Source: Flavimaribacter sp039888615
GTDB lineage: Bacteria > Pseudomonadota > Alphaproteobacteria > Rhizobiales > Rhizobiaceae
DNA length: 64,000 nt
Assembly (NCBI GenBank): GCA_039888615.1
Contig: JBDQQS010000003.1
Reading direction: 5' to 3' (one strand)
Each line of letters opens with the position of its first letter. Positions within the stretch are counted from its first letter, which is position 1. Shown here piece by piece: positions 45,169 through 54,094 of this stretch. The notes under the pieces were generated by a model, which saw only the letters and a list, made by a program, of their open reading frames with translations, was not told the DNA's origin and did no database searches. Position numbers and translations under genes: made by a program.

Positions 45169-45528
45169 TCAGGCCTGCTCGAGCTTTATGGCGATGCGCT
45201 CGACCTGCTCTGTGACGTCGTCGACCGCAGCGACCAGCGCGGATTCAGCCTTGTCCGCCTGGGTGAGCGCCGCGTCACGCGTTTTTTTCAGACTGCCCAT
45301 CTCGTTTTCCAGACCGTCTAGCTTGCGTTGGGCCTCCGAAAGCTCGTCCATGACCAGAATGCCGGCCATGACCGTCAGCCGAAGATCGCCGATTTCACCG
45401 AACTGACCCTTCAGATGACTGACGTAACGGTCGAACCGATTCGCCAGTTCGCTCAGATGGTCTTCCTGGCCGGCTTCGCAGGCCATTCTGTAGGCCTTGC
45501 CGTCGATATTTACAGTCACTTCAGCCAT
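45169..45528 (-). CDS. zapA: cell division protein ZapA
   Basis: ZapA binds FtsZ and stabilises the Z ring. The 119 residues have the ZapA start (MAEVTVNIDGKAYRMACEAG, then DHLSELANRFDRYVSHLKGQ) and LRLTVMAGILVMDELSEAQ. The rest is a coiled coil. It follows the DUF4164 gene by 5 bases, and 6S RNA comes next. Confidence 0.93.
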   Translation of the reverse strand: MAEVTVNIDGKAYRMACEAGQEDHLSELANRFDRYVSHLKGQFGEIGDLRLTVMAGILVMDELSEAQRKLDGLENEMGSLKKTRDAALTQADKAESALVAAVDDVTEQVERIAIKLEQA

Positions 45529-45533
45529 GAGTC

Positions 45534-45806
45534 CTACCGATCGATAACGGCGCGAATGGTTTCCATCGCCGCGACAAGGCGACGCGACACCTCGCGATTT
45601 GCTTCCTGAAGCCGAGTCGCGCGATCCTCGGAATGATCGAGTTCCTGGGCCAGCCGCGATCGGTCCGCGTTGAGGCGCTGGACTTCCTCATCCGCGTCAG
45701 CCGCGTCGCGGCTTTTTTCGACATGCCCATCCACTGCGTTCTCAAGACGCGTAAGGACCTTGGTCAGTTCATCGAGAGCTGTTTTTGCTGTTTTCGCGCC
45801 CGGCAT
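45534..45806 (-). CDS. DUF4164-family coiled-coil protein
   Basis: From MPGAKTAKTALDELTKVLTR the protein has 90 residues. An upstream ATG at 45857 would add 17 residues that look non-conserved. It is almost all coiled coil (LENAVDGHVEKS, then VQRLNADRSRLAQELDHSED). Members are always found just upstream of zapA in Hyphomicrobiales, so a role in division is likely but unproven. Confidence 0.8.
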   Translation of the reverse strand: MPGAKTAKTALDELTKVLTRLENAVDGHVEKSRDAADADEEVQRLNADRSRLAQELDHSEDRATRLQEANREVSRRLVAAMETIRAVIDR

Positions 45807-46211
45807 AACACGTTGCCCTGTGCTGGCAAGCACCCGAATCACCATGTTATCGGGCACTTACCGTATTGAGATTAAGCAATGTCGCAAGCAACCGTCAACG
45901 TTCTTGCAACGCTGGTGCACATGATTTTGATTTGAACCCTGACGTGAAGACAGTTCGCGACTTTTTCACAGCGCGGCGCTTTTTGCAGGATTCAGTCCTT
46001 CGCGGCGCGTGCGCCAACCCCGCGCCGCAAGGGTTTCAGCGACGTGGATTATGTGGTCGGCCTTTGTTGACTCCTTGTTTGCACCTGCTATGTGTCACCT
46101 GCTTTACGGGCTGTGGGGGTTCAGAATTTCGACCACGCAAAACAGCGAATTCTGATCGCCGACCGTTCCGATCCCGAGCCTTCCTGAAACGACTGTAAAA
46201 GCCGAGTTGTC
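45807..46211. other. divergent control region between DUF4164-zapA and tkt
   Basis: About 400 bases without a convincing gene. It should hold promoters for both directions. A candidate tkt promoter is listed separately. A GC-rich stretch (46005-46035) can fold on itself. I see no known riboswitch. Confidence 0.5.
46067..46094 (+). promoter_or_regulatory. candidate sigma-70 promoter of tkt
   Basis: TTGACT (46067-46072) and TATGTG (46089-46094) are 16 bases apart, close to the alphaproteobacterial TTGAC/CTATNT form. The site is about 118 bases before the tkt start codon. Confidence 0.4.
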
Positions 46212-48215
46212 ATGATCCCACGCGAAAAACACGACCGGATGGCCAATGCGATCCGTTTTCTGTCGATGGACGCCGTCGAAAAGGCAAAGTCCGGTCACCC
46301 CGGGCTGCCGATGGGCGCAGCCGACATAGCCACGGTCCTGTTTACGCGTTTCATGAAATTTGATCCGAAAGTGCCCAATTGGCCGGATCGCGACCGGTTC
46401 GTCCTGTCCGCCGGACACGGTTCGATGCTTCTCTACTCGTTGCTTTATTTGCTCGGATACGAAGACATCAACCTGGAGGAAATCAAGAATTTCCGTCAGC
46501 TTGGATCGAATACGGCGGGTCATCCTGAATATGGCCATGCCGCCGGCATCGAAACGACCACTGGTCCGCTTGGCCAGGGTCTGGCGAACGCCGTGGGCAT
46601 GGCGATTGCAGAGCGCAAGCTCAACGACGAATTCGGCGACGATCTGGTCGACCACCACACCTATGTGCTCGCCGGCGACGGTTGCCTTATGGAAGGCATC
46701 AGCCACGAGGCGATTTCACTTGCGGGCCACCTCAAGCTCAACAAGCTGATCGTCTTCTGGGACGACAACGGCATTTCGATCGATGGCCCCGTCAGCCTTA
46801 CCGACTCCACCGATCAGATCGCCCGCTTCGAGGCAGCCAGATGGAACACCATTTCCGTTGACGGTCACGATACAGAAGCAATAGCCGACGCGATCGAAAG
46901 CGCGCACAACTCGGACAAACCGACGATGATCGCCTGCAAGACAGTCATTGGTTTCGGCGCGCCGACCAAGGCCGGCACGGCGAAGGCGCATGGATCGCCG
47001 CTCGGCGATAAGGAAATTGCGGAAACGCGGAAAGCGCTCGGCTGGTCGGAAGCGCCCTTCGAGATACCTTCCGATATTGTCGACATGTGGCGGCTCGCAG
47101 GGTTGCGCTCCACCAAGGAGCGCAAGGCCTGGCAAGAGCGGCTCGCCGAATCGACTTCCGAGGCCCGGACGATTTTTGAGCGCCGCATGAACGGCGGTCT
47201 GCCCGGCGGCTTCGAGTCCGCCATCGACGCGTACAAGAAAAAGCTCGCCCGCGAACAACCGGCCATGGCGACCCGCAAATCGTCCGAAGCAGCGCTCGGC
47301 GTGATCAACGCGGCTATTCCGGAAACAATTGGCGGATCCGCGGACCTGACCGGGTCCAACAACACAAAGACCGAGATTATGGGCGTCATCACGCCTGATG
47401 ATTTCTCCGGCCGCTATCTGCACTATGGCGTGCGCGAACACGGCATGGCCGCAGCCATGAACGGCATCAGCCTGCATGGCGGCCTTATACCCTATAGCGG
47501 CGGTTTCCTCATCTTCTCGGACTATTGCCGCCCCTCGATCAGGCTCGCCGCGCTGATGGGCATCCGAGTCATACACGTCCTGACGCACGATTCCATCGGA
47601 TTGGGAGAAGACGGACCGACCCACCAGCCGGTCGAACACATGGCGTCGCTGCGCGCCATTCCCAACCTTCTGACCTTCCGTCCCGCCGATGCGACGGAAG
47701 TGCTGGAATGCTGGCAACTGGCGCTGGAATCGGAGCATCGCCCGTCGGCGCTTGCGCTGACGCGGCAGGATCTTCCGTCCATTCGTCCGGAGTATGAAGA
47801 AGAAAACATGTGCGCCTTCGGCGCCTATGATCTCGCGCCGTCAAGCGATGCCGACATCACGATCTTCGCCTCCGGATCAGAGGTCGAGATCGCGCTGGAT
47901 GTGCGCACAAAACTTGAGGCGGCTGGCCATGTAGCCCGTGTCGTTTCCGTCCCGAGCTTCGAGCTGTTTGAAGAACAGTCGGAAGAATACAAGGAAGCCA
48001 TCATCGGCGATTCGCCTATCAAGGTGGCGATCGAAGCCGGAATCCGGCAGGGCTGGGATCGTTTTATCGGAAATGACGGCCTGTTCGTCGGCATGCACGG
48101 TTTTGGCGCATCGGCGCCTTACAAGGACCTGTACAGTCATTTCGGAATCACCGCCCAGGACGCGTTCGAAATCATCCTGTCGACGCTGGAAAGCCTGGCT
48201 GGCCAGGAAGACTGA
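46212..48215 (+). CDS. tkt: transketolase
   Basis: Transketolase moves two-carbon units in the pentose phosphate and Calvin pathways with thiamine diphosphate. The 667 residues are the usual length. Start motifs are VEKAKSGHPGLPMGAADIA, then FVLSAGHGSMLLYSLLYL and TTGPLGQGLANAVGMAIAE. The ThDP motif runs from GDGCLMEGISHEAI to DDNGISIDG. Substrate residues include GREHG-like GVREHGMAAAMNGI and TRQDLPSIR. It is the first gene of the tkt-gap-pgk set. Confidence 0.98.
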   Translation: MIPREKHDRMANAIRFLSMDAVEKAKSGHPGLPMGAADIATVLFTRFMKFDPKVPNWPDRDRFVLSAGHGSMLLYSLLYLLGYEDINLEEIKNFRQLGSNTAGHPEYGHAAGIETTTGPLGQGLANAVGMAIAERKLNDEFGDDLVDHHTYVLAGDGCLMEGISHEAISLAGHLKLNKLIVFWDDNGISIDGPVSLTDSTDQIARFEAARWNTISVDGHDTEAIADAIESAHNSDKPTMIACKTVIGFGAPTKAGTAKAHGSPLGDKEIAETRKALGWSEAPFEIPSDIVDMWRLAGLRSTKERKAWQERLAESTSEARTIFERRMNGGLPGGFESAIDAYKKKLAREQPAMATRKSSEAALGVINAAIPETIGGSADLTGSNNTKTEIMGVITPDDFSGRYLHYGVREHGMAAAMNGISLHGGLIPYSGGFLIFSDYCRPSIRLAALMGIRVIHVLTHDSIGLGEDGPTHQPVEHMASLRAIPNLLTFRPADATEVLECWQLALESEHRPSALALTRQDLPSIRPEYEEENMCAFGAYDLAPSSDADITIFASGSEVEIALDVRTKLEAAGHVARVVSVPSFELFEEQSEEYKEAIIGDSPIKVAIEAGIRQGWDRFIGNDGLFVGMHGFGASAPYKDLYSHFGITAQDAFEIILSTLESLAGQED

Positions 48216-48233
48216 ATAAAAAGTTGTCAACAC

Positions 48234-48250
48234 CCCTTGAGTGACAAGGG
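48234..48250 (+). promoter_or_regulatory. small hairpin before gap
   Basis: CCCTTG-AGTGA-CAAGGG is a perfect 6-bp stem in the 56-base space between tkt and gap, ending 21 bases before the gap start. There is no U-run. It may be an mRNA processing or stability site, or part of an operator. Confidence 0.4.
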
Positions 48251-48271
48251 CATATTTCGGGAGACCCATTG

Positions 48272-49273
48272 ATGACCGTCAAAGTCGCAATCAACGGATT
48301 TGGCCGCATCGGCCGCAACGTGCTGCGCGCCATTATCGAATCGGGCCGGACTGATATCGAGGTGATCGCGATCAACGACCTCGGACCGGTTGAAACGAAC
48401 GCGCACCTGCTGAGATATGACAGCGTTCACGGCCGCTTTCCGGCGGAAGTGACGGTTGACGGGGAAACCATCGATGTCGGCAAGGGTCCGATCAAAGTGA
48501 CCGCGATCCGCGACCCCAAGGAATTGCCTTGGGGCGATGTGGACGTCGCCCTTGAATGCACCGGCATCTTCACCTCGCGGGAAAAAGCGGCGCTGCATCT
48601 TGAAAACGGATCAAGCCGCGTTCTCGTTTCGGCTCCGGCCTCCGGCGCCGACAAGACCATCGTCTATGGCGTCAACACCGATGCGCTGACAGCCGACGAC
48701 CTCGTCGTTTCGAATGCATCCTGCACAACGAACTGCCTCGCGCCGGTCGCCTACACGCTGAACAAGGCCATCGGCATCGACAAGGGGTTCATGACGACCA
48801 TCCATTCCTACACGGGCGACCAGCCGACGCTCGACACGATGCACAAGGATCTGTATCGCGCGCGCGCCGCAGCCATGTCGATGATCCCGACATCGACCGG
48901 CGCGGCAAAGGCCGTCGGCCTCGTCCTGCCGGAACTCAATGGCAAGCTCGACGGCGTCGCCATCCGCGTTCCGACGCCGAATGTGTCTGTTGTCGATTTC
49001 AATTTCATCGCCTCCCGCGAAACCAGCGTGGAGGAAGTCAACGACGCCATCCGGACCGCCGCCAACGGCGAACTCAAAGGCATCCTCGCCTTCACGGATG
49101 AATCGCTCGTTTCGATCGACATGAACCACAATCCGCATTCGTCGATTTTCCACATGGACCAGACCAAGGTGATGGATGGCACATTCGTGCGCATCCTGTC
49201 CTGGTACGACAATGAGTGGGGCTTCTCGAACCGCATGTCGGATACAGCCGTTGCCATGGGCAAGCTCATCTGA
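48272..49273 (+). CDS. gap: glyceraldehyde-3-phosphate dehydrogenase, type I
   Basis: The 333-residue enzyme joins phosphate to glyceraldehyde-3-phosphate with NAD(P). The Rossmann start is MTVKVAINGFGRIGRNVLRA. The active-site cysteine is in SNASCTTNCLAPVA and the partner histidine is in THxx-like MTTIHSYTGDQP. The end is WYDNEWGFSNRMSDTAVAMG. The TTG at 48269 in front is not needed. It lies between tkt and pgk. Confidence 0.97.
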   Translation: MTVKVAINGFGRIGRNVLRAIIESGRTDIEVIAINDLGPVETNAHLLRYDSVHGRFPAEVTVDGETIDVGKGPIKVTAIRDPKELPWGDVDVALECTGIFTSREKAALHLENGSSRVLVSAPASGADKTIVYGVNTDALTADDLVVSNASCTTNCLAPVAYTLNKAIGIDKGFMTTIHSYTGDQPTLDTMHKDLYRARAAAMSMIPTSTGAAKAVGLVLPELNGKLDGVAIRVPTPNVSVVDFNFIASRETSVEEVNDAIRTAANGELKGILAFTDESLVSIDMNHNPHSSIFHMDQTKVMDGTFVRILSWYDNEWGFSNRMSDTAVAMGKLI

Positions 49274-49295
49274 ACTTCGCAGGAAGAGCAGTGAC

Positions 49296-50492
49296 ATGAC
49301 CATATTCAAGACTCTTGACGATCTGAAAGATATCGCCGGCAAACGGGTTCTCGTCCGCGTGGACCTGAATGTGCCGGTCAAGGACGGGAGGGTGACGGAC
49401 ACGACGCGCATCGAACGCGTGGCGCCGACCATCCTTGAATTGGCGTCGAAGAACGCCAAGGTCATCCTGCTTGCGCATTTCGGACGCCCCAAGGGCAAAC
49501 CCGAGACGACGATGTCGCTCGGTCCGATCGCCGACAAGGTGGAAGAGGTGCTCGACCAGCGGGTGCACTTCACGCCCGACTGCATCGGCGAGCCCGTGGC
49601 CGAGGCAATGTCGCACATGAACAATGGCGACGTATTGCTACTGGAAAACGTGCGCTTCTACGCCGGCGAGGAAGCCAACGACCCGGAATTCGCAAAGGCG
49701 CTGGCTGCAGAAGGCGACATCTACGTCAACGACGCATTTTCGGCGGCGCATCGCGCGCACGCCTCGACGGAAGGGCTGGCGCATCTGCTCCCCGCCTATG
49801 CCGGACGGACGATGCAGGCCGAACTCGAAGCACTGGAGCAGGGCCTGGGCGACCCCGACCGCCCCGTCGTCGCCATCGTCGGTGGCGCCAAGGTCTCCAC
49901 CAAGATCGACCTGCTGATGAACCTCGTGCACAAGGTCGACGCGCTTGTCATCGGCGGCGGCATGGCGAACACCTTCCTGGCGGCGCGGGGCACTGACGTC
50001 GGGAAATCGCTGTGCGAACATGAGCTGGCGGACACCGCCAAGCAGATCATGATCGAGGCTGCCGGCACCGGTTGCGCGATCGTGCTGCCGGTGGACGCCG
50101 TCGTTGCGCGCGAGTTCAAGGCGCATGCCGAGACGCAACAGGTCAAGGTCGACGCGATCCCGGCCGATTCGATGATCCTGGACGTCGGCCCGGATTCGGT
50201 CGCCGCGATCATCGAATGGATCGGCAAGGCGAAAACCCTCGTATGGAATGGCCCGCTCGGAGCATTCGAAATTCCGCCTTTCGATACGGCGACGGTGACG
50301 GTCGCCAAATTCGCCGGCGGACAAACGGAACAGGGTCTGCTGATCTCGGTAGCCGGCGGCGGCGATACGGTCGCGGCGCTCAACATGGCGGATGTCGCCG
50401 ATAACTTCACCTATGTCTCGACCGCGGGCGGCGCCTTTCTGGAGTGGATGGAAGGCAAACCGCTGCCGGGCGTCGAAGCGCTGATGGACTGA
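49296..50492 (+). CDS. pgk: phosphoglycerate kinase
   Basis: PGK transfers phosphate from 1,3-bisphosphoglycerate to ADP. The 398 residues start MTIFKTLDDLKDIAGKRVLV, then RVDLNVPVKDGRVTDTTRI and LLAHFGRPKGKPETTMSL. VIGGGMANTFLAARG and the C-terminal ATP loop VAGGGDTVAALNMA follow. The ATG at 49296 is chosen because the protein begins at the known N-terminus and AGGAAGAG lies upstream. An inverted repeat follows the gene. Confidence 0.97.
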   Translation: MTIFKTLDDLKDIAGKRVLVRVDLNVPVKDGRVTDTTRIERVAPTILELASKNAKVILLAHFGRPKGKPETTMSLGPIADKVEEVLDQRVHFTPDCIGEPVAEAMSHMNNGDVLLLENVRFYAGEEANDPEFAKALAAEGDIYVNDAFSAAHRAHASTEGLAHLLPAYAGRTMQAELEALEQGLGDPDRPVVAIVGGAKVSTKIDLLMNLVHKVDALVIGGGMANTFLAARGTDVGKSLCEHELADTAKQIMIEAAGTGCAIVLPVDAVVAREFKAHAETQQVKVDAIPADSMILDVGPDSVAAIIEWIGKAKTLVWNGPLGAFEIPPFDTATVTVAKFAGGQTEQGLLISVAGGGDTVAALNMADVADNFTYVSTAGGAFLEWMEGKPLPGVEALMD

Positions 50493-50542
50493 CCGCCCGA
50501 GGCGTCGCCATTGTCCACCACCGCACACCTGGCCTCCATTTC

Positions 50543-50570
50543 AAACGATTAATAGTTTTTTTAATCGTTT
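50543..50570. repeat. 10-bp inverted repeat between pgk and fba
   Basis: AAACGATTAA and TTAATCGTTT are perfect inverted arms with an 8-base spacer that includes a T-run. It is 51 bases after the pgk stop and 114 bases before the fba start. It could end pgk transcripts, but the AT-rich arms are also like an operator of a LacI-type regulator. Confidence 0.55.
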
Positions 50571-50683
50571 CAGGCTTTTAACCGCCATTTACAAGCCAGA
50601 CATTTCTGCTATCGGCATCCCCCGACACTATTGATGCGCTGACTCACGCGGGTCGGCGACGCAGGGCAAGGGAGAAAAAGCCG

Positions 50684-51709
50684 ATGACCGAACGTCTGGA
50701 AGATATTGCCGCCGCCATGGTCGCGCCGGGCAAGGGCATACTCGCAGCGGACGAGTCCAGCGGAACGATCAAGAAGCGTTTCGACACGATCGGCGTGGAA
50801 TCCAGCGAGAACAACCGCCGCGACTATCGTGAAATGCTGTTCCGCGCCGACGACGCCATGCAGAATTGCATCTCCGGCGTCATCCTGTTCGACGAGACGA
50901 TCCGGCAGAGGGCCGTCGACGGCACGCCGCTCGTCGAGCTCATCAGCGCTGCGGGCGCCGTTCCCGGAATCAAGGTCGACGCCGGCGCCAAACCGCTCGC
51001 CGGTTTCGACGGCGAGACCGTGACGGAAGGCCTGGACGGCCTGCGCGACAGGCTGAACGAATATTACGGACTGGGCGCACGCTTCGCCAAGTGGCGCGGC
51101 GTGATCTCGATCTCCGACGACCTGCCGACCGGCTATGCGGTTGAGGCCAACGCCCACGCGCTGGCGCGCTATGCGGCCCTTTGCCAGGAAGCCGGCATCG
51201 TTCCGATCGTCGAACCGGAAGTGCTGATGGACGGCGAGCCGGGCGATCATTCGATCGACCGCTGCTACGAGGTGACGGAAGCGGTGCTGCGCAGCGTTTT
51301 CAACGCGCTTTATGACGCCGATGTACTGCTCGAGGGCATGGTGCTGAAGCCCAACATGGTCATCGACGGCAAGGCCAAGCGGACCGCAAGCGTGGAAGAA
51401 GTCGCCGAAAAAACACTGCACTGTCTGAAATCGACCGTCCCTGCGGCCGTTCCGGGCATTGCTTTCCTGTCCGGCGGACAATCCGACGAAGAAGCGACAG
51501 CGCATCTTTCGGCAATGAACGCCAAGGGCGACCTGCCCTGGGCGCTGACATTCTCCTATGGCCGCGCGCTGCAAGCCGCAGCGCTCAAGGCCTGGTCCGG
51601 CAAGACGGAGAACGTCGCCGCCGCACAAAGGGCCTTCAGCCACCGCGCACGGATGAACGGGCTCGCCGCAGTGGGCGACTGGAAGGCCGAACTGGAAAAA
51701 GCCGCCTGA
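50684..51709 (+). CDS. fba: fructose-bisphosphate aldolase, class I
   Basis: The 341-residue enzyme cleaves or forms fructose-1,6-bisphosphate by a Schiff base. Typical pieces are LEDIAAAMVAPGKGILAADES, RFAKWRGVISISDDLPTGYA, GIVPIVEPEVLMDGEPGDHS and the Schiff-base lysine in LLEGMVLKPNMVI. The end is the class I pattern ARMNGLAAVGDWKAELEKA. A good ribosome site (AAGGGAGA) precedes the ATG. Fused to a Calvin-type set, it could serve glycolysis and gluconeogenesis. Confidence 0.96.
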   Translation: MTERLEDIAAAMVAPGKGILAADESSGTIKKRFDTIGVESSENNRRDYREMLFRADDAMQNCISGVILFDETIRQRAVDGTPLVELISAAGAVPGIKVDAGAKPLAGFDGETVTEGLDGLRDRLNEYYGLGARFAKWRGVISISDDLPTGYAVEANAHALARYAALCQEAGIVPIVEPEVLMDGEPGDHSIDRCYEVTEAVLRSVFNALYDADVLLEGMVLKPNMVIDGKAKRTASVEEVAEKTLHCLKSTVPAAVPGIAFLSGGQSDEEATAHLSAMNAKGDLPWALTFSYGRALQAAALKAWSGKTENVAAAQRAFSHRARMNGLAAVGDWKAELEKAA

Positions 51710-51811
51710 CACAAAAAGACGCGACAGGCAGGCGCACAAGCGCCGGCCCGCGCCTTGACAGCTCCGGCTTCGGACGGTGATATCCGGTGAAACCCGCCGG
51801 ACCATTCACTC

Positions 51812-52567
51812 ATGCTGAACACCCGAACGAAACTCTTCTACAGCCTCGCAAGCTGGATGCTGATGCCAGTCGCGCTCTATTATGGCCTCAAGGTCAGGGC
51901 GCGCACGCCGCGCCAGGCGCCGCCGTCCGGTCCGCAAAGCGGCGTCGCAGGCGTAGCGGGCAAAGAGGCCTACCGCCTCCTCGTCATCGGCGATTCTTCG
52001 GCCTGCGGCGTAGGCGTGGAAGATGTCGGGGATTCGCTTGCGCCCCAGATCGCCGGTTTCATCAACAGCAAATCGAACGCTTCGGCGTCCTGGCGCATAT
52101 CCGGATCGAATTCCGCCACGAGCGGTCAGATCCGCGACCATGTCACGCCCAATCTCGAGCGCAAGCCCTACACCCATATCGTGCTGTCTCTCGGCACCAA
52201 CGACATGAAGAACTTCCATACCGTCAGTCGCTTCAAGAAGGCGTTTGGCGGGCTGCTTTATGCGCTTCACGCAAAGTGGCCAGACGCGACCCTCATCTGG
52301 TCGCCGCTGATCGACATGAAGACCGTTCCCGGTTTTCCAGGCCCCCTCGCCGCGATCCTGCAAATGCGCCGGGAACTCATCAACGATATGGGAATGAAGC
52401 TTTGCAACGAGCGCTACGCTACGGTCGCGCCGCTTCTCGAATCGTCCAATCCACTCGGTTATTCCATGGACGGATTTCACGCCAGCGCGGCCGGTTACGG
52501 TTACTGGGCGGAACTGCTAGCCGACACGATCCTTGCGCTTCCCGAGCCCGCCGGTCACTCCACCTGA
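51812..52567 (+). CDS. SGNH/GDSL-type hydrolase
   Basis: The 251-residue protein has the SGNH blocks in order: Ser in YRLLVIGDSSACGVGVED (about 48-65), Gly in ISGSNSATSGQI, Asn in VLSLGTNDMKNF, and Asp-His in MDGFHASAAGYGYWAELL near the end. An N-terminal hydrophobic segment (SLASWMLMPVALYYGLKV) anchors it in the membrane or serves as an export signal. It probably cleaves an ester, acyl group or acetyl group. The 3' end overlaps the convergent small gene by 13 bases. Confidence 0.85.
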   Translation: MLNTRTKLFYSLASWMLMPVALYYGLKVRARTPRQAPPSGPQSGVAGVAGKEAYRLLVIGDSSACGVGVEDVGDSLAPQIAGFINSKSNASASWRISGSNSATSGQIRDHVTPNLERKPYTHIVLSLGTNDMKNFHTVSRFKKAFGGLLYALHAKWPDATLIWSPLIDMKTVPGFPGPLAAILQMRRELINDMGMKLCNERYATVAPLLESSNPLGYSMDGFHASAAGYGYWAELLADTILALPEPAGHST

Positions 52568-52713
52568 AGCACGATCGCCAGGCTCATCACCACAAAGGCG
52601 ATGACGGCGATCTTCCAGAAGTCTCCACGCTTCTTCAGGCCCGGCAGGCCGAGCGGCTTGATGATATGGGCCGCCATCGCCAGCAGCAGGAACAGGGCGA
52701 GTATCTTGGTCAC
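52555..52713 (-). CDS. 52-residue membrane protein
   Basis: This short gene starts with GTG at 52713, 6 bases after the stop of the quinone oxidoreductase gene. It encodes two hydrophobic stretches, ILALFLLLAMAAHIIKPLGL (about 4-20) and WKIAVIAFVVMSLAIVLQVE (33-52), around a basic loop LKKRGD. The sequence MTKILALFLLLAMAA with the LKKRGDFWKIA loop looks like a real small protein. The 3' end overlaps the convergent SGNH hydrolase gene by 13 bases. I do not know its function. Confidence 0.65.
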   Translation of the reverse strand: MTKILALFLLLAMAAHIIKPLGLPGLKKRGDFWKIAVIAFVVMSLAIVLQVE

Positions 52714-52719
52714 GAGCGC

Positions 52720-53703
52720 CTAACCGTCCAGGTCGAGCACGATCTTGCCGATGTGCTGCCCTTCCTCCATGCGGGCATGGGCGGCGGAAGCGCGTTCGAA
52801 TGGAAAGATCGTGTCCATGACCGGCGCGACCTGGCGTTTTTCCAGCAGCGGCCAGACCTTTTCCTGCAGTTCCCTCGCAATCTGCGCCTTGAACTCGATG
52901 CTGCGCGGCCTGAGCGTCGAGCCGGTGTGCACCAGCCGCTTGACCATGAGCTTGAAAAAATTGACCTCCGCCTTCGGTCCGCCAAGGAAAGCGATCTGTA
53001 CGATGCGCCCTTCTTCGGCAGCAGCGTCGAAGTTCCGTTCGATATAGTTGCCGCCGACCATGTCGAGGATCAGATTGGCGCCTACGCCATTCGTGGCGTC
53101 CTTGACGGCTGCGACGAAATCCTCGTCGCGATAGTTGATCGCGCGATCGGCGCCGAGATCGAGACAGGCCTTGCATTTTTCTTCCGTGCCCGCCGTGGCG
53201 AGCACCGTCGCGCCGAAGGCCTTGGCGAGCTGAATGGCCGTCGTTCCGATGCCCGACGTTCCGCCGTGGACCAGAAACACCTCGCCTTCCCGAAGACCGC
53301 CGCGCTGAAACACATTGTGCCAGACGGTGAAATAGGTTTCGGGTATGGCGCCCGCCTCATTGAAGCTGAAGCCTGCCGGCGCCGGCAGCGCATTACTGGC
53401 GTGAACCGTGCAGAACTCCGCATAGCCGCCGCCCGGAACCAGTCCGCATACGGCGTCGCCGACCTTGAACCCTTCTGCGCCGGGTCCGAGCGCCTCGACC
53501 ACGCCGGCGATTTCAAGTCCCGGCACATCGGACGCGCCTGGCGGTGGCGCGTAACCGCCCATGCGCTGCAGGCAATCCGGGCGATTGACGCCCGCCGCCT
53601 TGACGCGGACGAGCAGTTCCCCTTCCCGCGGCTCCGGCGCATCCCTCGTCGCTACTTCCAGCACTTCCGGACCGCCCGGCTCCCGGATTTCTATCACCCG
53701 CAT
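52720..53703 (-). CDS. NAD(P)H:quinone oxidoreductase (PIG3-type zinc-free MDR)
   Basis: The 327-residue protein is an MDR-family reductase without structural zinc. It begins MRVIEIREPGGPEVLEVA. The nucleotide motif is VFLVHGGTSGIGTTAIQLAKAFGATVLATAG. Other pieces are GVNRPDCLQRMGGYAPPPGASD and ADRAINYRDEDFVAAVKDAT. The quinone oxidoreductase (PIG3) pattern ends ASAAHARMEEGQHIGKIVLD. It is likely to reduce quinones or enones with NADPH. The small membrane gene follows after 6 bases. Confidence 0.9.
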   Translation of the reverse strand: MRVIEIREPGGPEVLEVATRDAPEPREGELLVRVKAAGVNRPDCLQRMGGYAPPPGASDVPGLEIAGVVEALGPGAEGFKVGDAVCGLVPGGGYAEFCTVHASNALPAPAGFSFNEAGAIPETYFTVWHNVFQRGGLREGEVFLVHGGTSGIGTTAIQLAKAFGATVLATAGTEEKCKACLDLGADRAINYRDEDFVAAVKDATNGVGANLILDMVGGNYIERNFDAAAEEGRIVQIAFLGGPKAEVNFFKLMVKRLVHTGSTLRPRSIEFKAQIARELQEKVWPLLEKRQVAPVMDTIFPFERASAAHARMEEGQHIGKIVLDLDG

Positions 53704-53818
53704 CGCTTCACCTCGGTTGCTCTCGTTGAACTCACCCGTCTTATGCCATTATCATGGCCAGTCCGCCATGCCGGCGGACAAACCTCTTTTGCCTTGACGC
53801 CGTCGAAGGAGAACCGGG

Positions 53819-54007
53819 ATGTCGATATTTGACGAAGAGCCTCAGAAGAAGCCCACCTTCCATGAAGTCGGAAGCGACCTGTCGATGCTGTCAGTGGATG
53901 AACTTGAGCATCGAATCAATTTGCTGAAGGCCGAGATCGAGCGTCTGGAGAAGGAGAAAGATTCGAAGCAAAGCAGCCGGGATGCGGCCAACTCCATCTT
54001 CAAATGA
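53819..54007 (+). CDS. DUF1192-family protein
   Basis: The 62-residue protein has the family pattern MSIFDEEPQKKPTFHEVGSD, then LSMLSVDELEHRINLLKAEI, with a coiled coil at the C-terminus. Members are small, cytoplasmic and of unknown function. It is found next to a DUF1465 gene in this order, as here. Confidence 0.88.
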   Translation: MSIFDEEPQKKPTFHEVGSDLSMLSVDELEHRINLLKAEIERLEKEKDSKQSSRDAANSIFK

Positions 54008-54094
54008 ACCCTTTAGAGCGGAAACAACAAAAAACTTTTAATAAATTCCCAACCGTTAACCGGTCATTAAGCTTTACAGGTGTTTACTGGTTGC

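Noticed and set aside
51787..53832. A very long open frame on the plus strand over the SGNH hydrolase, the small gene and the quinone reductase.
   Set aside because: It is a by-product of GC-rich codon use. The genes on the proper frames have clear family motifs.
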